From the NCBI RefSeq assembly GCF_001422885.1, contig NZ_LMMZ01000003.1, forward strand, positions 135,579 to 199,578: a stretch of DNA of 64,000 nt, in the 5' to 3' direction. The stretch is from Methylobacterium sp. Leaf104 (GTDB lineage Bacteria > Pseudomonadota > Alphaproteobacteria > Rhizobiales > Beijerinckiaceae). The position numbers and the translations under genes were made by a program. The notes beneath the pieces are model-generated. The model was not told the DNA's origin. It saw only the letters and a list, made by a program, of their open reading frames with translations, and searched no databases. Position 1 is the stretch's first letter. Every line of letters starts with the position of its first letter. Below are positions 35,758-43,855 of this stretch, piece by piece.

Positions 35758-36362
35758 GCAGCGGCCCTCGTGGAATCGCGGCCGGGCGGATAAGCGGCGC
35801 CGGGACCGAGGATCTCGATGCGGCCGGCATAGCGCGCCGCGAAGGCCGGGAAGGCCACGTCGACGAGGCCGCTCCGGGCGAGATCGGCCCAGTCCGCTCC
35901 CGCCGGCCGGTCAGCGAATTTCACCAGGCAGCAGCGCGGCGCGCCGATCGCGGCGGCGAGCCAGAGGGCGAGGCTGTCGGAGGTGACGGCCCAGGTCTCG
36001 GGAATGTCCGGGTGGCCCGCCTTCAGGGCGAGCGGATCCCAGACCGGGACCCGCCCGGCCGCCAGGATGCCGGCGAAGGCCTCCGGGTCGCGGGCCGGGA
36101 CGAGGCGAGGCTCCAGCGCCGAGAGGATCTCGGCCATGCGGCCCATGGCGTCGAGGGCGAGGCGATGCGCCAGGGCATCGGAGAAACCGAGGGCGGCCTG
36201 AGCGCTCCGCACCCCCTCGGCGAGGGGGCCGCCGCCGGGGACGATGACGCAGGCCCCCGCGGCGCCGTCGGCGAGCTGCGCGAGGCAGGCCCGCAGGCGG
36301 GGCGCGTCGGCGACGAGACTGCCGCCGAGCTTCACCACGGTCGGGGCGGCCGGCGCCCGCAT
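35754..36362 (-). CDS. mfnE: Amino acid kinase-like methylofuran biosynthesis kinase (MfnE type)
   Basis: A 202-residue small amino-acid-kinase-fold protein. It has the phosphate loop VVKLGGSLV, ACVIVPGGGPLAEGVR (about 45), HRLALDAMGRMAEILSAL and TSDSLALWLAAAIGA (about 128). The archaeal enzyme MfnE phosphorylates (5-aminomethylfuran-3-yl)methyl phosphate to the diphosphate. The start (36362) and the mfnB stop share bases. Placed between mfnB and the DHPS-like gene, it makes a coherent methylofuran/methanopterin unit. Confidence 0.85.
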   Translation of the reverse strand: MRAPAAPTVVKLGGSLVADAPRLRACLAQLADGAAGACVIVPGGGPLAEGVRSAQAALGFSDALAHRLALDAMGRMAEILSALEPRLVPARDPEAFAGILAAGRVPVWDPLALKAGHPDIPETWAVTSDSLALWLAAAIGAPRCCLVKFADRPAGADWADLARSGLVDVAFPAFAARYAGRIEILGPGAAYPPGRDSTRAAA

Positions 36363-37096
36363 CAGGCGGCGTCCCGCCGGGCCGAGGCCCGGATCAGGCG
36401 CACGGCCTCGGCCACCCGGACGGGATCGAGGCCCTGCCGTCGATTGCCGGAGGCGCAGAGGCCGCCGCGGAAGCCGAGGTAATCCGGGCCGAGGGCTGCC
36501 AGGACCGCGATGTCGGGCAGCGCCAGGGAGCCGGCGAGGCCCGAGACCAGGCCGTGGCCGCGGCAGGCGCGGGTGAAGGCGGCCAGCACCGGCAGGGGCA
36601 GGTGGTCGGTGAGGCGGCGCCCGTCCTTGCCGGCGGTGTCGATCATGGCGCCGAGAAAGCCGGCGCGGCGCAGGGCCGGTACGAGGCCGGTCGCGTCGCC
36701 GGCCTCCGCGAACAGCACCGCGATCAGGCGGCCGGAGGCCGCCGCGGCGGCCCGGGCGAGATCGTCGGCCGAGGCGTCGGCCCGCACCGCCACCTTCACG
36801 ACGTCGACGCCCGTGGCCGCCATCGCGGCGATGGCCGGAACCAGGGCCGCCCGGTCCGGCTCGCCGGCCACGGCGCTCGTCAGTGCCCGGGCGTCCACCC
36901 GCGCCACGATGGCCCGGACCGTGTCGGGGGCGAGGGCGCCGAGCGCCCCGCGATCGGGGTCCTTGCCGTCGACGAGGTCGGCGCCCGCCCGCGCGGCGAG
37001 GTCCGCCTCCTCCGCGTCGCGCACGCTCACGAGGAGCCGCGGGGCGGGGGCGTCGCCACCGAAGGACCGGAGATCGAGGGATCGGGGCACGGACAT
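36362..37096 (-). CDS. mfnB: (5-formylfuran-3-yl)methyl phosphate synthase
   Basis: A 244-residue TIM-barrel enzyme of the DUF556 family that makes the furan of methylofuran from two glyceraldehyde 3-phosphates. The signature LLVSVRDAEEADLAARAG leads into DLVDGKDPDRGALGA with the Schiff-base lysine K45. The second active-site lysine is in MIDTAGKDGRRL. The start at 37096 (MSVPRSLDLRS) was chosen over an upstream arginine-rich extension. First gene of the mfnB-mfnE-DHPS-like-DUF447-SRPBCC-YVTN operon. Confidence 0.9.
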   Translation of the reverse strand: MSVPRSLDLRSFGGDAPAPRLLVSVRDAEEADLAARAGADLVDGKDPDRGALGALAPDTVRAIVARVDARALTSAVAGEPDRAALVPAIAAMAATGVDVVKVAVRADASADDLARAAAAASGRLIAVLFAEAGDATGLVPALRRAGFLGAMIDTAGKDGRRLTDHLPLPVLAAFTRACRGHGLVSGLAGSLALPDIAVLAALGPDYLGFRGGLCASGNRRQGLDPVRVAEAVRLIRASARRDAA

Positions 37097-37283
37097 CAGC
37101 GCGGGTTTCGGTTGCTCGGGGGCCTCGGGAGGAGGCCATCGACGACGCCCGGGTCGGGAAGCGCCGCGCCCGTGATGGCGCGGCCGGGGCAAATTCGGCC
37201 TCAAGCTGGCGCTTCCGGCCCGAAGGCGGGCCTAGCGCATGGGCGGGAAGAAGGGAAATCCCGTCCTTCGAAACGCCGCCGGA

Positions 37284-37814
37284 TCAGGAGCGGTTCGGCA
37301 GGGGCTCGGTGAGGAGGCGGTTCTTCACCACCCAGCGCATGGCATGCGCCCAGGTGTCGTCGGTGTCGGCCCGGATCACCACCCGGCCGCCGCGGATGAC
37401 CTTGCCGGTGGCGGCCTCCGCGATGGTGACGGTGAGGTTGAAGATCTGGTTGGAGCCCTTCTCGACGTAGCCGGAGACCGCGAGGTCGGCCCCCAGGGTC
37501 TTGGCGATGGCCGCGGCGCAGCCGTCGCACTTGTAGAGGGGCGCCTGCTTGGTGATCTCGGCCGCCTGGGGGGCGGTGTCGACGGGCTCGACGCTGTCGC
37601 CCAGCGCCTTGCGCAGCTCGTCGGTCACGAGGCCGAGGCGCCGCACCTCGTCCGGCCGGGCCTTGCGGCCGCCGACCACGCCGGGATCGAACAGCTCGAC
37701 CCCGAAGATCGCCGCCTTCTCCGGTGCGGCCCAGGCGGGATTCGCGAGAGCGCCGGTGGCGAGGAGGGCGGTGAGGGCGCGACCGAGCGCTGAGCGGACC
37801 GGAGACGGGGCCAT
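37284..37814 (-). CDS. Exported DUF2380 family protein
   Basis: A 176-residue protein with a signal (LGRALTALLATGALANPAWA). The mature part has AAIFGVELFDPGVVGGR at its start, a KCDGCAAAIAKTLGAD cysteine pair in the middle and a strand-rich end. This matches DUF2380 proteins that occur next to PQQ-linked ABC genes in methylotrophs. It is divergent from lutA across a 235-base region. Function unknown. Confidence 0.75.
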   Translation of the reverse strand: MAPSPVRSALGRALTALLATGALANPAWAAPEKAAIFGVELFDPGVVGGRKARPDEVRRLGLVTDELRKALGDSVEPVDTAPQAAEITKQAPLYKCDGCAAAIAKTLGADLAVSGYVEKGSNQIFNLTVTIAEAATGKVIRGGRVVIRADTDDTWAHAMRWVVKNRLLTEPLPNRS

Positions 37815-38049
37815 GGGCGAAGCTCTCCGCTGGAGGCGGGGACAGGAGGGACCACGGGAACGCGCCGGGCGCTCGCGCGATCCCGCCGGTTCATCAGTTC
37901 CGCGAGATCTGCCCGGAAACGGTCCGGCGCGCAAATGGCGCCGCGGCGCCGTCCTGTCGAGCGCAAGGTTTCCCGCGCGACGCCCTTAGGAACCGCTTAG
38001 CAATCCGCGATTGAGCGCGGCGGCGCAATGTTGTTAGCCTCTGCGCCAC
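37815..38049. promoter_or_regulatory. Divergent promoter region DUF2380 / lutA
   Basis: 235 bases separate the two divergent starts. A small dyad CAATC-CGC-GATTG sits at 38001-38013, about 37 bases before the lutA ATG. No clear ribosome site precedes lutA, and sigma boxes cannot be assigned with confidence. Any lanthanide-responsive control of the lut genes would have to act here or at the internal gaps before lutB, lutH and lanM. Confidence 0.4.
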
Positions 38050-39279
38050 ATGCACAACCCCGCACGCTTCCTCCTCGCCCCGCTCGCCCTCAGCCTCGGG
38101 CTGTGCGGCCTTTCCCCGGCCTCGGCCCAGGAGCCGGCCACGCCCCCGGCCGCGCCGGTGATCGCCCCGAGCGAGACGCATATCGGCCTGATCTACCGGC
38201 CCGAACCCGCCCCCTCCTCCTACGACGCCGAGGCGGTGCCGGAGGACGAGGGCGTCGCCGGCGCCCGGATGGCGGTCAAGGACAACAACAACACCGGCCG
38301 CTTCACCAAGCAGACCTACGTGCTCGACGAGGTCGCCCTCGCGGGGGACAAGGATGGGGTGGGGGCGGCCCGGGACCTCGCGGGGCGGGGCATCCGCTAC
38401 CTCGTGGTGGCGCTTCCGGCGGCCGAACTGCTCGCCATCGCGGACGCGCTGAAGGGCCAGGGCGTCACGATCTTCAACATCGCCGCCCCCGACGACCGCC
38501 TGCGCGGGGCCGATTGCCGCCGCGGCGTCTTCCACGTCCTGCCGAGCCGGGCGATGCAGACCGACGCCCTGGCCCAGTTCTTCACCCTGATGCGCTGGCG
38601 CAAGATGTTCCTCATCGTCGGGCCGGCGGAGACCGACCGCCTCTACGCCGAGGCGTTCAAGAATTCCGCCCGCAAGTTCGGCCTGAAGATCAACGCCGAG
38701 AAGCCCTGGACCTTCGGGCCGCTCGCCAAGGCGCGGGGCGACACCCCGACCCGTTCCGAGGCGATGGTCTTCACCCGGGGGCTCGACTACGACATCGCGG
38801 TGGTGGCCGACGAGGCCGGCGACTGGGGCGACTACGTCCCGTTCCGCACCGTCGACCCGCGCCCCGTGGCGGGTACGCAGGGGCTGATCGCCACCACCTG
38901 GCACCCGATGCTGGAGACCTGGGGTGCGGCCCAGGCGCAGAACCGCTTCCGGCGGCAGTCGGGGCGGCTGATGCGGCCCCTCGACTACCAGGCCTGGGCG
39001 GCGGTGCGCTCGGTGGGGGAGGCGGCGACCCAGAAGAAGACGGCCGACCCGGCGATCCTCGCCCCCTACTTCGCCGACCCGGCCTTCAGCCTGCCGGCCT
39101 ACAAGGGCGTCTCCCTGAGCTACCGGCCCTGGGACCACCAGCTGCGCCAGCCCATCATCGTGGTGCAGCCCAAGGCCATGGTCTCGGTGGCGCCGGAACA
39201 GGGATTCACGCACCAGCGCACGCCGCTCGACACCCTCGGCATCGACCTGCCCGAGACGACCTGCAAGTTTCCCGACTGA
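38050..39279 (+). CDS. lutA: Periplasmic binding protein of the lanthanide ABC transporter
   Basis: A 409-residue exported protein (signal ends near SPASA) of the branched-chain-amino-acid-type binding fold, the form linked to PQQ-dependent dehydrogenases. Segments include HIGLIYRPEP at the start of the mature part, GARMAVKDNNNTGRF (about 75) and YLVVALPAAELLAIADALKG. Two-lobed and soluble. In M. extorquens the orthologue is LutA of the lanthanide utilisation and transport cluster. The gene order that follows matches that cluster. Confidence 0.87.
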   Translation: MHNPARFLLAPLALSLGLCGLSPASAQEPATPPAAPVIAPSETHIGLIYRPEPAPSSYDAEAVPEDEGVAGARMAVKDNNNTGRFTKQTYVLDEVALAGDKDGVGAARDLAGRGIRYLVVALPAAELLAIADALKGQGVTIFNIAAPDDRLRGADCRRGVFHVLPSRAMQTDALAQFFTLMRWRKMFLIVGPAETDRLYAEAFKNSARKFGLKINAEKPWTFGPLAKARGDTPTRSEAMVFTRGLDYDIAVVADEAGDWGDYVPFRTVDPRPVAGTQGLIATTWHPMLETWGAAQAQNRFRRQSGRLMRPLDYQAWAAVRSVGEAATQKKTADPAILAPYFADPAFSLPAYKGVSLSYRPWDHQLRQPIIVVQPKAMVSVAPEQGFTHQRTPLDTLGIDLPETTCKFPD

Positions 39280-39456
39280 TCCCGTCACGTTCACGCGAGG
39301 CCCGGGCCGCCCGGGTCCCCTGCGGCAACGCGGGCCCCCGTCCGCTTGCGATCCCAAGCTCCCCGTGAGAGGGGGCTGCACTATAGTAACGCCCAATCAA
39401 TCGTGTGCGAGCGATTCTTCGCCCAAGCAACAACGATGGCCCCGAGGAGGAACCCC

Positions 39457-40452
39457 ATGAGCCGCGGCTTCAGGGCAGACGCGTCCGGAACGATCCTGGG
39501 CCTGGCGCTGCTGGCAGGCACGTCACTGGCCCATCCGGCGCAGGCCTACACGGTCTACGTCACCAACGAGAAGGGCAACTCGGTCAGCGTCATCGACACC
39601 GAGACGATGGCGGTGACCGGCACCTGGAAGGTGGGCCGGCGTCCGCGCGGCGTCACCACCAGCAAGGACGGCAAGGAACTCTTCGTCTGCGCCAGCGACG
39701 ACGACCGCATCGACGTGCTCGACACCAGCACCGGCAAGGTCGTGCGCTCCCTGCGCTCGGGCCCCGATCCGGAGCAGTTCATCCTCGGTCCCCAGGGCAA
39801 CCTGCTCTACGTCGCCAACGAGGACGACAGCCAGGTCACCGTCATCGACATCGAGAAGAACAAGGTCATGGCCGAGGTGCCGGTCGGCGTCGAGCCCGAG
39901 GGCATGGGCCTGTCGCCGGACGGCAAGATCCTGGTGAACACCTCCGAGACCACCAACATGGCCCACTTCATCGACACCACGACCTTCGCGGTGATCGACA
40001 ACGTGCTGGTCGATGCGCGACCGCGCTTCGCCGAGTTCACGGCGGACGGGAAATTCCTCTGGGTCTCGGCCGAGGTCGGCGGCACGATCAGCGTCATCGA
40101 CGTCGCCTCGCGCCGGGTGATCAAGAAGATCACCTTCAAGATCCCGGGCGTGAACGACGAGGCGATCCAGCCCGTCGGCATCCGCATCACCAAGGACGGC
40201 GGCAAGGCCTTCGTGGCGCTCGGGCCGGCCAACCGCATCGCGGTGATCGACGCCAGGTCCCACGCCGTGGAGAAGTACCTCCCCGTGGGCCAGCGCGTCT
40301 GGCAGCTCGCCTTCACCCCGGACCAGAAGCTGCTGTTCTCCACCAACGGTTCCTCGAACGACATCTCGGTCGTGGACGTGGCGGCCGAGAAGGTGGTGAA
40401 GAGCATCCCCGTGGGCCTTCTGCCCTGGGGAGTCACGGTCTCGCCGAACTAG
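39457..40452 (+). CDS. lutB: Exported YVTN beta-propeller protein LutB
   Basis: A 331-residue protein with a signal (cut near AHPAQA) and about seven propeller repeats (KGNSVSVIDTETM, VGRRPRGVTTSKDG, DDSQVTVIDIEKN, VGVEPEGMGLSPDG). I take the ATG at 39457 because GAGGAGG precedes it directly. An ATG 21 bases upstream is in frame. It belongs to the propeller family found beside PQQ-linked ABC transporters and may hold LutA or a metal carrier in the periplasm. A GC hairpin (40456-40474) follows its stop. Confidence 0.87.
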   Translation: MSRGFRADASGTILGLALLAGTSLAHPAQAYTVYVTNEKGNSVSVIDTETMAVTGTWKVGRRPRGVTTSKDGKELFVCASDDDRIDVLDTSTGKVVRSLRSGPDPEQFILGPQGNLLYVANEDDSQVTVIDIEKNKVMAEVPVGVEPEGMGLSPDGKILVNTSETTNMAHFIDTTTFAVIDNVLVDARPRFAEFTADGKFLWVSAEVGGTISVIDVASRRVIKKITFKIPGVNDEAIQPVGIRITKDGGKAFVALGPANRIAVIDARSHAVEKYLPVGQRVWQLAFTPDQKLLFSTNGSSNDISVVDVAAEKVVKSIPVGLLPWGVTVSPN

Positions 40453-40564
40453 GCGCCCTCCCCGACGGGGAGGGGAGACCCGCGAGAGCGACAGCGACGA
40501 CCGCTCCGAGGCGGCACCGCCCCGGGGCGGCACCGCCTGCGGGCGGCCAACGGGAGGACAACAC

Positions 40565-41014
40565 ATGAAGCGGACGATGCGGCGCACCGCCCTTGCCCTG
40601 GCGGCGTGTCTCGCCACCGGCGCGGCCTGGATGGCGCCGGCCCAGGCCCTCGACCTGACGAAGAAGCGCCAGAACCTGCCCGACCTCGTCCTCGGCAACG
40701 AGGAGGGCAACGACTTCGTCGTGGAGAACAAGGAGATCGAGCTCGAATCCGGCAAGGCCTACCGCCTGCGGATCGTCGCCAAGGGCCGGCAGGAGTACAA
40801 GTTCTACGCGACCGAGTTCTTCCGCAACATCTGGTTCAACCAGATCGTCATCCAGCACCTGGAGATCCACGGCAGCGGCCCGCCGGACCATTTCGAATTC
40901 GACGATCCGGGCGAGATCGCGATCGAGTTCGTGGCCATCCGGCCCGGCGAATATCCCTGGTCGGTCCATGGCCTCGAATCCAAGGGCATGACCGGCAAGT
41001 TCATCGTGAAGTAG
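40565..41014 (+). CDS. lutC: Exported cupredoxin-like protein LutC
   Basis: A 149-residue protein with a signal ending near PAQA and a cupredoxin-like beta barrel (IELESGKAYRLRIVAKG, YKFYATEFFRNIWFN, IRPGEYPWSVHGLESKGMTG). The mature protein has no cysteine, so a classical blue-copper site cannot form. The C-terminal loop keeps one His and one Met. It may bind another metal or serve only as a protein partner. Preceded by a GGGAGG site. Third gene of the lut cluster. Confidence 0.85.
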   Translation: MKRTMRRTALALAACLATGAAWMAPAQALDLTKKRQNLPDLVLGNEEGNDFVVENKEIELESGKAYRLRIVAKGRQEYKFYATEFFRNIWFNQIVIQHLEIHGSGPPDHFEFDDPGEIAIEFVAIRPGEYPWSVHGLESKGMTGKFIVK

Positions 41015-41025
41015 GACTCCCGTCG

Positions 41026-41313
41026 ATGCGTGCGCCCCCGGTTCTCGCCCTCTCCGTCCTCCTCGCCCTCGGGAGCGTCGCCGCCCGCGCCGACGACAAG
41101 GCCGCCTGCGTGGAGGGCATCGCGATGATCCGGGCCGAACTCGCCAAGATCGCCCCGGACGCCAAGATCGCCCCGGACGCCAAGACCGCCCCGGGGGCGA
41201 TCCAGCCCAGGCTCAGGAAGGCCCTGCGGGTCGCCGAGCGCGAGATGGGGGAGGGCGAGTTCGACGAGTGCCTCGATGCCGTCGGCGACGCCCAGCGGGC
41301 CTTGAAGCCATGA
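41026..41313 (+). CDS. lutD: Small exported protein LutD
   Basis: A 95-residue protein with a signal (PVLALSVLLALGSVAARA) and a mature part of two helices, each with one cysteine (AACVEGIAMIRAELAK, EFDECLDAVGDAQRAL). Between them is a six-residue repeat (KIAPDA twice, then KTAPGA), from an 18-base tandem repeat at about 41150-41190. The fold outline resembles the protein at 47110-47469. Its stop overlaps the lutE start. Function unknown. Confidence 0.78.
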   Translation: MRAPPVLALSVLLALGSVAARADDKAACVEGIAMIRAELAKIAPDAKIAPDAKTAPGAIQPRLRKALRVAEREMGEGEFDECLDAVGDAQRALKP

Positions 41314-42065
41314 GTTCCGGAGAGCGCGCGAGCCCCGCCCTCGAGGTCGCCCAGGTCAGCCACCGCTTCGGCGCGCGGGCGGCCCTGTCCGACGTCTCCC
41401 TCAGCGTCGCGCGCGGGCGCTTCACCGCCCTGCTCGGGCCGAACGGGGCCGGCAAGACGACGCTGTTCTCGGTGATCACCCGCCTGTACGCGAGCCAGGA
41501 CGGCCGGGTCTCGATCCTCGGCCATGCCCTCGACCGGGAGCCGAGCCGGGCGCTCGCCCGCCTCGGCGTGGTGTTCCAGGCCCGCACCCTCGACACCGAC
41601 CTCACCGTCGCGCAGAACCTCCACTACCACGCCAGCCTGCACGGGATTCCCCGCAAGGCCGCCAAGGCGCGGATCGCCGCGCTCCTCGACCGCGTGGGCC
41701 TGGCCGACCGGCGCGACGACAAGGTGCGGACCCTCTCGGGCGGCCAGTCCCGGCGCATCGAGATCGCCCGCTCCCTGGTGCACGAGCCCCGGCTGCTGCT
41801 CCTCGACGAGCCCACCGTGGGGCTCGACCTCGAATCGCGCGCCGACATCGTCGCCATCGTCCGCGCCCTGGTGCGGGAGGAGGGATTGTCGGTGCTCTGG
41901 GCGACCCACATCTTCGAGGAGATCGACGCGTCCGACGACGCGGTGGTGCTGCACCGGGGCCGCATCGTCGCCCGCGGCACCGCCGGCTCCATCGCACGGG
42001 GCGACGAGACCCTGGAGGCGGCCTTCCGCCGCCTCGTCGCCGAACCCGCGCGGCAGGCCGCATGA
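41310..42065 (+). CDS. lutE: ABC transporter ATPase LutE
   Basis: A 251-residue ATPase of the DrrA/ABC-2 type found with PQQ-dependent dehydrogenases. Motifs are all intact: Walker A LLGPNGAGKTT (about residue 42), Q-loop VVFQARTLD, signature TLSGGQSRR, Walker B LLLLDEPTVGLD and switch histidine in ATHI. It overlaps both lutD and lutF by four bases. With LutF it should power movement of the lanthanide species across the inner membrane. Confidence 0.92.
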   Translation: MSSGERASPALEVAQVSHRFGARAALSDVSLSVARGRFTALLGPNGAGKTTLFSVITRLYASQDGRVSILGHALDREPSRALARLGVVFQARTLDTDLTVAQNLHYHASLHGIPRKAAKARIAALLDRVGLADRRDDKVRTLSGGQSRRIEIARSLVHEPRLLLLDEPTVGLDLESRADIVAIVRALVREEGLSVLWATHIFEEIDASDDAVVLHRGRIVARGTAGSIARGDETLEAAFRRLVAEPARQAA

Positions 42066-42952
42066 GCACCATCGAACGCACGCGCCCGTCCGTGTCCGCC
42101 CCGGCGGAGGCGCCGGTGCCCCATCTCGGGCGCCTCGACGCCGTCGGCTACCTGATCTGCCTCGGCGGCATCGTGCGCCGGGAGCTTCTGCGCTTCTTCA
42201 ACCAGAAGGAGCGCTTCTTCTCGGCCCTCGTCCGCCCGCTCGTCTGGCTGTTCATCTTCGCGGCGGGCTTTCGCAACACGCTCGGCGTCTCGATCGAGCC
42301 GCCCTACCAGACCTACGTTCTCTACGAGGTCTACGTGGTGCCGGGCCTCGCGGTGATGATCCAGCTCTTCAACGGCATGCAATCCTCGCTCTCGATGGTC
42401 TACGACCGCGAGGTCGGCTCGATGAAGGTGCTGCTGACGAGCCCCTATCCGCGCTGGCTCCTGCTGCTCGCCAAGCTGATCGCCGGCGTCACCGTCTCGG
42501 TGGTGCAGGCCTACGCGTTCCTCGCCATCGCGTGGTTCTGGGAACTCGACATCCCGGCCATCGGCTACGTGGCGGCGCTGCCGGCCTTCATCGCCTCGGG
42601 GCTGATGCTCGGCGCCATCGGCCTGCTGCTCTCCTCCATGGTCAAGCAGCTGGAGAACTTCGCCAGCGTGATGAACTTCGTGATCTTCCCGATGTTCTTC
42701 GCCTCCTCGGCGCTCTACCCCCTCTGGCGCATCCGCGAATCCTCCGAGACCCTGTACTGGATCTGCCAGCTGAACCCGTTCTCCCACGCGGTGCAGCTCG
42801 TGCGCTTCGCCCTCTACGGGCAGTTCGAGCCGGTCGCCTGCGCGGTGGTCGTGGGGACCACGCTCGCCTTCTTCACCCTCGCCGTCGTCGCCTACGATCC
42901 GGGCCGTGGCATCATGGCCCGGCGCGGCGGCCCGGCCGGAGACAATTCCTGA
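42062..42952 (+). CDS. lutF: ABC-2 type permease LutF
   Basis: A 296-residue membrane protein with six predicted segments and the ABC-2 membrane fold (YDREVGSMKVLLTSPYPR coupling helix region, SSMVKQLENFASVMNFVIFP). This architecture is usual for exporters, yet the cluster contains a periplasmic binding protein and a TonB receptor, which suggest import. The start overlaps lutE and the stop overlaps lutG. Confidence 0.9.
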   Translation: MSTIERTRPSVSAPAEAPVPHLGRLDAVGYLICLGGIVRRELLRFFNQKERFFSALVRPLVWLFIFAAGFRNTLGVSIEPPYQTYVLYEVYVVPGLAVMIQLFNGMQSSLSMVYDREVGSMKVLLTSPYPRWLLLLAKLIAGVTVSVVQAYAFLAIAWFWELDIPAIGYVAALPAFIASGLMLGAIGLLLSSMVKQLENFASVMNFVIFPMFFASSALYPLWRIRESSETLYWICQLNPFSHAVQLVRFALYGQFEPVACAVVVGTTLAFFTLAVVAYDPGRGIMARRGGPAGDNS

Positions 42953-43587
42953 TGACTTCTCGCACGCTCCCCCTCCGCGCCCTCGCGGGCCTCGCCCTCC
43001 TCGGCCTCGGCGCCGGGCCGGTCCTCGCCCAGCCGAAATCCGATCCGGACTGGCCCTGCGTCCAGCGCAAGGTCTCGAACCTGAGCGCGGGCACGGTCTG
43101 GACCGGGCCGGATCTCGAGGCGGCCGGCCCCTGGGGCGACGATTTCGAGGCCGCGGCGCTGGCCCAGAAGATCGCCTCGCGCCGCACGCCGCTGTCCGAG
43201 GTCGACCCGCTCCTCGACGACTTCACCGCCAAGGCCGGCGCCGACAAGGAGAAACGCCTCACCCGGGTCTTCGCCGGCGTGTTCGAGGTCCTCAACGGCG
43301 AGCGCAACAAGGTCATCGCCGGCATCGGCCGCTACGCCCAGGGCCAGCGCCGCATGGCCGAGCGCATCCGCGAGGAGGCCGACCAGATCAGCGCCACCAA
43401 GGATGCGCCGAGCGCCCAGGACGCCCGCGACATCCCCAAGGACGCCTCGGAGCTGGAGACCAAGTTCACCTGGGACCGGCGCATCTTCCAGGAGCGCAGC
43501 CAGTCCCTGACCTATGTCTGCGAGGTCCCGACCCTGCTGGAGCAGCGCCTCGGCGAGATCGCCCGCAAGATCCAGGCCCGGCTCTGA
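42952..43587 (+). CDS. lutG: Exported protein LutG
   Basis: A 211-residue exported protein (signal cut near PVLA). The mature protein starts DPDWPCVQRKVSNLSAGTVW, is mainly helical and carries a second cysteine near the end (LTYVCEVPTLLEQRL), so one disulfide is likely. The long charged helices (LTRVFAGVFEVLNGERNKVIAG) suggest a coiled structure. ATGA overlap with lutF. Function unknown, though the family keeps company with PQQ-linked ABC transporters. Confidence 0.83.
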   Translation: MTSRTLPLRALAGLALLGLGAGPVLAQPKSDPDWPCVQRKVSNLSAGTVWTGPDLEAAGPWGDDFEAAALAQKIASRRTPLSEVDPLLDDFTAKAGADKEKRLTRVFAGVFEVLNGERNKVIAGIGRYAQGQRRMAERIREEADQISATKDAPSAQDARDIPKDASELETKFTWDRRIFQERSQSLTYVCEVPTLLEQRLGEIARKIQARL

Positions 43588-43855
43588 CGCGGCGCCGCGG
43601 CCCGGGGTCCTGGCCGCGCCCGGACCGCCTTGCCACTTTCTCCCGGGTGACTTGCTGAACTCTCCCCAAACCGTTGAAATCGTAAGAAAAAACGTGTCCG
43701 TTGCGCCACGCCGCGCTCCCAATGGAGCCGGCGACGCGCAAAAGCGCTGAATCGGCGCGGCGCGCGATTGTTCTTGCCGCCCGAATCCTCGCAAGACTGT
43801 CTTCGAAGCCCCGGCCAAGGGGCAGGCACACGAAGACGATCTTGGGGGACTGGGG
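43588..43855 (+). promoter_or_regulatory. lutH upstream region
   Basis: A 268-base non-coding stretch between lutG and the TonB receptor gene. It contains an AT-richer segment around 43672-43700 (GTTGAAATCGTAAGAAAAAACG) and ends with a GGGGGACTGGGG ribosome-site-like purine run before the ATG. lutH therefore probably has its own promoter, as expected for a metal-regulated receptor. Operator sites could not be defined. Confidence 0.45.

Noticed and set aside
40456..40474. GC hairpin after lutB as a full terminator
   Set aside because: CCCTCCCC-GAC-GGGGAGGG has no U-tract and lies in the lut gene run; at most it attenuates or stabilises mRNA.
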